Shown piece after piece: positions 59,592 to 64,000 of a DNA stretch of 64,000 nucleotides (positions are counted from its first letter, which is position 1; every line of letters starts with the position of its first letter). Source of the stretch: Mesorhizobium neociceri (GTDB taxonomy: Bacteria; Pseudomonadota; Alphaproteobacteria; Rhizobiales; Rhizobiaceae); NCBI RefSeq assembly GCF_013520985.1, contig NZ_JACDTY010000005.1, forward strand, positions 1 to 64,000, read 5' to 3'. A program made the position numbers and the translations under genes. The notes below the pieces were generated by a model. The model saw nothing but the letters and a program-made list of their open reading frames with translations. It ran no database searches and was not told where the DNA came from.

Positions 59592-61277
59592 ATGGCAGAT
59601 TTCGTTGCTATTCTGAAAAAGGCGCTCGACAAGCACGGCGACGAGACGCCCGAAAAGCGTACGCGCATCTATGACAGCGTTCGTACCATGCTGGCGAAGA
59701 AGCTTGCGGAGTATTCGCCGCCGCTGGCCACCGAAGCCATAACCACGCAGAAGCGATCCCTGGAAGACGCTATCGCAAGTGTCGAGCGGGACTATGCCAA
59801 AGCGATGCCCGCCTCCGATCCGCTGGCGGAATTGGAACACATTTTTTCCTCCATCGACCGTAACAAGAACCAGCCCAGTCATGTAAAGCCGTCCACCACG
59901 CCTGCATCGGCACCCGCGCCGGCATGGCAGCCGGCGAAACCCGTGCAGCCGGCGCCGGTTGCCCGGACGGAGCCGAGCTGGCAGCGGCCCGCGCCGACAC
60001 CGCCGCCGCCTGCGGCGCGCGCAGAAACCACCCAAGCCGCGGAGATGGACGTCGACGACGATAGCGCCGACGTGTTTGCCAACAACGAGCAGCAGGCCGC
60101 TGACACATTCCAGCGCCTGCGCCCGGCCGAGCGCAAGCGCAGCTATGGCGGGCTGATCGCCGCTATCATCGCGCTGCTGGTGGTCGCGGGCGGCGGCTAC
60201 GGTATTTGGCTGAACAAGGATGCGTTTGGCTCGATGTTCGGTCTTGGCGACACCAAGACAGTTTCGACCGAACCGCTGGTCAAGCCGGCGCCGGCCAAGC
60301 CCGCGGCTGACGCCCCGGCACCGGCTGCTGCCGGCGAGGGAACGAAATTCACGCAGCGGCTGACGCCCGAAGGCAGTGAGACCGACCCAGGTCCGGCAGC
60401 CGGCCAAAGCGGCATTGGCGAGGGCGAATCCGTCGCCGCGCTGACCACGCCACCGCCACCGGCTCCAGCCCCTGCTGCGGCTCCGCCCCCTGCTGCGGCG
60501 CCAGCGCCTGCGACCCCGCCGCCCGGCGACACCGCAGCCACGGCGGCGCCTGCCACGCCGGCGCCTGACGCTTCCGCCACGCCACCGGCAACGCCGCCAG
60601 CCGATGGCGCCGCACCGCCGGCCAATGGGGCAGCACCGGCTGATGCCGCTGCCACCCCGCCGGCGCCCGCGACCGGGACGCCACCGGCAGCACCGACGGC
60701 CGCCGCTCCCGAGCCGACCGTTGCGGTCGGCCAGAAGGCAATCTTCTACGAGGAACGCACCTCGACCGCGCAGGGCTCGGCCGAGCCTGGCAGCATCGTC
60801 TGGTCGCTGGTGCAGGAATCGCCCGGCGGCGACCTGCCGCCGGAACCGGCGATCCGCGCCGAGGCGACCATTCCCGGCAAGGACATCCAGCTGCGCATGA
60901 CCATCCGCCGCAACACCGACCAGACGCTGCCGGCCAGCCACATTATCGAGATGATCTTCCTGACTCCCGAGGGCTTTGACGGCGGTGGGGTCGACAACAT
61001 CTTGCGCGTCGCCATGAAGAGCTCCGAGCAGGATGCCGGCAGTCCGCTGATCGGCATCCCGGCCAAGATCGCCGACGGCTTCTTCCTGGTGGCGCTCAAC
61101 GACACCAAGGCCGATGAGGACGCCAATCTCACCTTGCTCAGGGGACAGGACTGGATCGATGTGCCGGTGGTCTACAAGACCGGACGCCGGGCGCTGCTGA
61201 CCATGGAAAAGGGCATTCCCGGCGAGAAGGTGTTCGACGAGGCGCTGAAGGCCTGGCAGGCGAAGACGGCGGGCTGA
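59592..61277 (+). CDS. Pro/Ala-rich single-pass membrane protein of unknown function
   Basis: A 561-residue protein. Residues 1-85 are a helical cytoplasmic domain (M-A-D-F-V-A-I-L-K-K-A-L-D-K-H). A Pro/Ala linker leads to one membrane helix at about 190-210 (L-I-A-A-I-I-A-L-L-V-V-A-G-G-G-Y-G-I-W-L). A long Ala/Pro-rich periplasmic stretch follows (about 225-375). The C-terminal folded domain (about 380-555) has F-Y-E-E-R-T-S and I-R-A-E-A-T-I-P-G-K-D-I-Q-L-R-M-T-I-R-R-N. I recall that conserved proteins of this layout follow purA in rhizobia. No function is known to me. Confidence 0.78.
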   Translation: MADFVAILKKALDKHGDETPEKRTRIYDSVRTMLAKKLAEYSPPLATEAITTQKRSLEDAIASVERDYAKAMPASDPLAELEHIFSSIDRNKNQPSHVKPSTTPASAPAPAWQPAKPVQPAPVARTEPSWQRPAPTPPPPAARAETTQAAEMDVDDDSADVFANNEQQAADTFQRLRPAERKRSYGGLIAAIIALLVVAGGGYGIWLNKDAFGSMFGLGDTKTVSTEPLVKPAPAKPAADAPAPAAAGEGTKFTQRLTPEGSETDPGPAAGQSGIGEGESVAALTTPPPPAPAPAAAPPPAAAPAPATPPPGDTAATAAPATPAPDASATPPATPPADGAAPPANGAAPADAAATPPAPATGTPPAAPTAAAPEPTVAVGQKAIFYEERTSTAQGSAEPGSIVWSLVQESPGGDLPPEPAIRAEATIPGKDIQLRMTIRRNTDQTLPASHIIEMIFLTPEGFDGGGVDNILRVAMKSSEQDAGSPLIGIPAKIADGFFLVALNDTKADEDANLTLLRGQDWIDVPVVYKTGRRALLTMEKGIPGEKVFDEALKAWQAKTAG

Positions 61278-61305
61278 GGTGGGCCGCTACAGCGGCTACC
61301 ATCGC

Positions 61306-61605
61306 TCAGAAGCCTTGAAACAGCATGTCGAGCGCGGCGACGATGTCGTCGTGATGTTTCGTCAGGTTCAGCCGGCTTTCACCCAATTCGCTTGCGGGAA
61401 CAGTAGCAATCAGGTGTGTGGCCATAACCAGCTTGCGGCCGTTGATCTCGAAGATCGGATGAAGCTTTCGCATCGGCGGCGGGACTGCTGTGACCGGGAG
61501 TAGCGGGACGACTACCCGCGTCTTGAAATTGTCGAGCAGGTCGGATTGAACGTCGAGCAAATAGTTGCCTTCGCTGCGGGCAGCAAAGACATCGTAGCGG
61601 GCCAT
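61306..61605 (-). CDS. ccdB: CcdB-family gyrase toxin
   Basis: A 99-residue toxin with the CcdB fold: N-terminal Y-D-V-F-A-A-R-S-E-G-N-Y-L-L-D-V-Q-S-D, then V-V-V-P-L-L-P and a C-terminal I-V-A-A-L-D-M-L-F-Q-G-F helix that in CcdB meets GyrA. The final G-x-F differs from the F-plasmid W-G-I tail, so gyrase targeting cannot be assumed. The start shares one base with the antitoxin stop (TGATG). Confidence 0.92.
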   Translation of the reverse strand: MARYDVFAARSEGNYLLDVQSDLLDNFKTRVVVPLLPVTAVPPPMRKLHPIFEINGRKLVMATHLIATVPASELGESRLNLTKHHDDIVAALDMLFQGF

Positions 61606-61847
61606 CAGAACTGCCGGTACTCTTCCAGCGGGATGCCGGCCTTGTCGATATAGTCGTTCCACGCATCCATAGTGGCGCGGTTCTCAAGCTTCCATAGCCG
61701 CGTTTTTTCAGCCGCCACCGCCTCCGCTATACCGGCCTCAGCGGCGCGCGAGACATTCACATCGAGCCCCTTGGCCTCTCTCATGAGGTTCGAATCGATC
61801 GACAGGTTTGCTGGCTGACGGATCGCATTCAAGGCAATCTTACGCAT
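61605..61847 (-). CDS. ccdA: CcdA-family antitoxin
   Basis: An 80-residue protein. Residues 12-45 form a ribbon-helix-helix (Q-P-A-N-L-S-I-D-S-N-L-M-R-E-A-K-G-L-D-V-N-V-S-R). The C-terminal toxin-binding segment (N-D-Y-I-D-K-A-G-I-P-L-E-E-Y-R-Q-F) is typical of CcdA. RBS GGAGG lies 5 bases before ATG 61847. First gene of the pair, under a clear palindromic operator. Confidence 0.92.
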   Translation of the reverse strand: MRKIALNAIRQPANLSIDSNLMREAKGLDVNVSRAAEAGIAEAVAAEKTRLWKLENRATMDAWNDYIDKAGIPLEEYRQF

Positions 61848-61862
61848 AATGGCCTCCGCAAC

Positions 61863-61883
61863 ATGCGCATAATGTATGCGCAT
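61863..61883 (-). promoter_or_regulatory. ccdAB operator
   Basis: ATGCGCATA, spacer ATG, TATGCGCAT: perfect 9-bp inverted repeat 16 bp upstream of ccdA. This is the expected spot for CcdA-CcdB autorepression. Confidence 0.75.
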
Positions 61884-61949
61884 CTCGGCATAGGGGCAAT
61901 GGTCAAGCGACAACTGCGAACGAGTCGGCCCTACGCTATGGCACCCAGC

Positions 61950-62058
61950 CCTTCGGGCGTTCAATCCCTTCGAAAGGTCCACTGGACCTTTCGATCGCCC
62001 GAAGGCGAATCGGGCCTTCACCGTTCGTCGCTTCAATCGACAAATCGTTGTCGATTGA
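61950..62058. repeat. Compound palindromic intergenic element
   Basis: CCTTCGGGCG (61950-61959) pairs with CGCCCGAAGG (61996-62005). Inside it TCGAAAGGTCCA pairs with TGGACCTTTCGA. A third hairpin, TCAATCGACA (62033-62042) and TGTCGATTGA (62049-62058), follows. It fills the gap between ccdA and the ABC-F gene and may end both transcripts or be a mobile palindrome. Confidence 0.65.
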
Positions 62059-62080
62059 TCGGTCTACGGCCGAACGTTCC

Positions 62081-63901
62081 TCACCCTTCCATTTCTTCCC
62101 GCAGCATTTCCAGTTCCAGCCACTCTTCCTCGAGCGCCGCAAGGGTGACGCGCTCCTTGTCGAGGGCGGCGATGGTCTTTTGGAACGAGGCCGGATCGCG
62201 CTCGTAGTAGGCGGGATCGGCGATGTTGTTTTCAAGCCGCGAGATCGAGGCCGTCACCGCCTCGATTTTCTTGGGCAATGATTCCAGTGCGAATTTCTGC
62301 TTGAACGACAGTTTCTTCGCCGGTGCTTTCGGCGCCGCCGACTCACTCTTGCCGACTGGCGGCGTCTCACCATTCTCGGCCTTAGCCCGCGCCTTGCGGT
62401 CGTCGAGCCGGGTGCCGCCGCGCTGCGCCAGCATGTCGGAATAGCCGCCGGCATATTCGATCCAGCGGCCATCGCCATCCGGCGCGATGATGCTGGTCAC
62501 GGTACGGTCGAGGAAGTCGCGGTCGTGGCTTACCAGGATGACGGTGCCGGCAAAACCGGCGACCAGTTCCTGCAACAGTTCCAGCGTCTCCATGTCGAGA
62601 TCGTTGGTCGGCTCATCAAGCACCAGAAGGTTCGCCGGCCGCGCCAGAACGCGGGCCAGAAGCAGCCGCGCCCGCTCGCCGCCTGAAAGTTCGCGCACCG
62701 GGGTACGTGCCTGTTCCGGCTTGAACAGGAAATCCTTCATGTAGGAAACGACATGGCGCTGCTCGCCATTGATGACGAGGTTTTCGCCGCGCCCGTCGGT
62801 GAGATATTGCGCCAGCGTCTCGGCCGGGTCGACCGACTCGCGCTTCTGGTCGAGCGTGGCGATCTCCAGATTGGTGCCGAGCCGCACCGAACCGGCGTCG
62901 GGCTTCATCTCGCCGGTCAGCATCTTCAACAGCGTCGTCTTGCCGGCGCCATTCGGCCCGACCAGGCCGACGCGATCGCCGCGCTGGATGCGGGTCGAAA
63001 ACCCTTTGACCACGGTAAGGTCGTCAAAGCTCTTTTCGATGTTCTTGGCCTCGATCACCAGCTTGCCGGATTCGGCGGCGTCGCTGGCCACCATGGTGGC
63101 CGAACCTTCGGCGCCGCGATGGCCGCGAAAACGCTGACGCATCGTCTGCAATTCGCCGAGGCGGCGCATGTTGCGCTTGCGCCGCGCCGTCACGCCATAG
63201 CGCAGCCAGTGCTCCTCGCGCACGATCTGCCGGCCGAGCTTGTGCTGCTCGCGCTCTTCCTCTTCCAGCACAAGGTCGCGCCATTCCTCGAAATGGCCAA
63301 AGCCCTTGTCGAGGCGACGGGTCTGGCCGCGGTCGAGCCAGACGGTTGCGCGCGAGACGCGCTCAAGGAAGCGACGGTCGTGCGAGATGACGATCAGCGC
63401 CGACGAGGTGCGGACAAGCTCCTCTTCCAGCCATTCGATGACCGACAGATCGAGATGGTTCGTCGGCTCATCAAGCAGCAATATGTCGGGCTCGGGCGCC
63501 ATGACACGGGCGAGAGCGGCACGTCGCGCCTCGCCGCCGGAGAGGTCGTTGGGGTTCTCCGTGCCGGTGAGGCCGAGATGCTCCATCAGATATGTGGCAC
63601 GGTACGGGTCGTCGGCCGGCCCGAGTCCCGCCTCGACATAGGCACGGACATTGGCAAAGCCGTCCATGTCGGGCATTTGCGGGAGATAACGCACCGTCGC
63701 CGAAGGCTGGCGGAAGACTTCGCCGTCCTGCGGCTCGATCAGCCCGACGGCGATCTTGAGCAGCGTCGACTTGCCGGAGCCGTTGCGGCCGACCAGTGCG
63801 ATCTTGTCGCCGGCGGATGCCGTGAGTTCGGCACCGTCGAGCAGTGGTGTACCGCCGAAGGTCAGTTTTATCCCGTCGAGGTTGAGAAGAGGCGGGGCCA
63901 T
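62081..63901 (-). CDS. ABC-F family ATPase (Uup-like)
   Basis: A 606-residue protein with two ABC domains and no membrane segments. Walker A motifs are G-R-N-G-S-G-K-S-T and G-P-N-G-A-G-K-T-T, with signatures L-S-G-G-E-A-R-R and L-S-G-G-E-R-A-R. The ABC-F linker lies between them. The C-terminal coiled coil (about residues 530-606, ending L-E-E-E-W-L-E-L-E-M-L-R-E-E-M-E) places it nearest Uup, which binds ribosomes and branched DNA. The start at 63901 begins M-A-P-P-L-L-N-L-D-G-I. Confidence 0.92.
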   Translation of the reverse strand: MAPPLLNLDGIKLTFGGTPLLDGAELTASAGDKIALVGRNGSGKSTLLKIAVGLIEPQDGEVFRQPSATVRYLPQMPDMDGFANVRAYVEAGLGPADDPYRATYLMEHLGLTGTENPNDLSGGEARRAALARVMAPEPDILLLDEPTNHLDLSVIEWLEEELVRTSSALIVISHDRRFLERVSRATVWLDRGQTRRLDKGFGHFEEWRDLVLEEEEREQHKLGRQIVREEHWLRYGVTARRKRNMRRLGELQTMRQRFRGHRGAEGSATMVASDAAESGKLVIEAKNIEKSFDDLTVVKGFSTRIQRGDRVGLVGPNGAGKTTLLKMLTGEMKPDAGSVRLGTNLEIATLDQKRESVDPAETLAQYLTDGRGENLVINGEQRHVVSYMKDFLFKPEQARTPVRELSGGERARLLLARVLARPANLLVLDEPTNDLDMETLELLQELVAGFAGTVILVSHDRDFLDRTVTSIIAPDGDGRWIEYAGGYSDMLAQRGGTRLDDRKARAKAENGETPPVGKSESAAPKAPAKKLSFKQKFALESLPKKIEAVTASISRLENNIADPAYYERDPASFQKTIAALDKERVTLAALEEEWLELEMLREEMEG

Positions 63902-64000
63902 GTCAGCTTTCAGGCAAGGGATAGGGATGAGCGAGCAGCAGCGCGCGGCCATGACCGAGCGCTATTTCGAGCCGGCCCCCGGTTTTCTGTGACTTGACCT

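Noticed and set aside
58974..60941. 655-codon open frame on the minus strand opposite purA and the Pro/Ala-rich gene
   Set aside because: The translation is Arg/Gly/Trp low complexity, as expected from reading a Pro/Ala-rich gene backwards.
63927..63992. 21-codon ORF (MSEQQRAAMTERYFEPAPGF...) at the right edge
   Set aside because: It ends in TGA before the window edge and is too short to call; it could be the start of a gene with a frame error, but nothing supports it.

Overview
The window reads as chromosome of a GC-rich alphaproteobacterium of the order Hyphomicrobiales, most likely Mesorhizobium or a close relative. The evidence is gene content and order: a tolQRAB-pal-cpoB-tilS-ftsH block, ruvCAB, serC-serA, purA, a LivHMGF-K transporter with a small membrane gene inside it, GapR, and rhizobial palindromic repeats between genes. 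The genus is an inference. I saw no rRNA, tRNA or CRISPR array.

Layout. 1-0.2 kb: 3' end of an IS630-type transposase. 0.4-1.6 kb: a small secreted protein and a divergent SnoaL-like/HxlR pair. 1.6-7.4 kb: a trans-4-hydroxyproline catabolic cluster (GntR repressor with palindromic operators, DapA-like deaminase, GNAT, FAD amino-acid oxidase, hydroxyproline epimerase, LysR regulator), followed by a lone ectoine-synthase-like cupin. 7.9-13.9 kb: branched-chain amino acid ABC transporter. 14.2-17.7 kb: pyruvate carboxylase. 17.9-20.3 kb: GapR, arsenate reductase, small proteins and MsrB. 20.4-25.3 kb: a CoxE-like VWA gene and its usual MoxR ATPase partner, split by a cargo island (HicAB, GNAT, and a LysR/MFS pair that share one deletion scar). 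25.4-30.4 kb: a likely 6S RNA next to 5-formyl-THF cyclo-ligase, a YmdB-like phosphoesterase, TerC, YebC and a SelW/Rdx protein. 30.5-31.9 kb: an IS110-family (IS1111-like) element inserted in the middle of a palindromic repeat whose intact sister lies at 17.7 kb. 32.0-35.0 kb: ruvC-ruvA-[AbrB antitoxin/PIN toxin]-ruvB. 35.1-37.8 kb: Tat-exported phosphoesterase, GH5 glycosidase and YbgC. 38.1-47.3 kb: tol-pal block, TilS, FtsH. 47.5-50.2 kb: PPK2 and two related secreted Cys-motif repeat proteins. 50.6-54.0 kb: GlmM and two outer-membrane beta-barrels, each barrel preceded by a perfect TTAA-N7-TTAA (CtrA-type) site. 54.1-57.1 kb: serC leader, serC, serA. 57.1-58.0 kb: a DMT exporter gene with two frame breaks. 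58.2-61.3 kb: purA and a Pro/Ala-rich membrane protein. 61.3-62.06 kb: CcdAB with a clear palindromic operator and compound palindromes. 62.1-63.9 kb: an ABC-F ATPase.

Most of the window is core metabolism and cell-envelope maintenance. The accessory signal sits at a few insertion points: three toxin-antitoxin modules (HicAB, AbrB-PIN, CcdAB), a truncated BrnA-like antitoxin, two IS remnants or elements, and decayed genes. The best candidates for new biology are the repeat-targeting IS with a probable guide RNA, the TA module translationally coupled inside ruvCAB, the Cys-repeat secreted protein family, and the orphan EctC homologue beside hydroxyproline catabolism.
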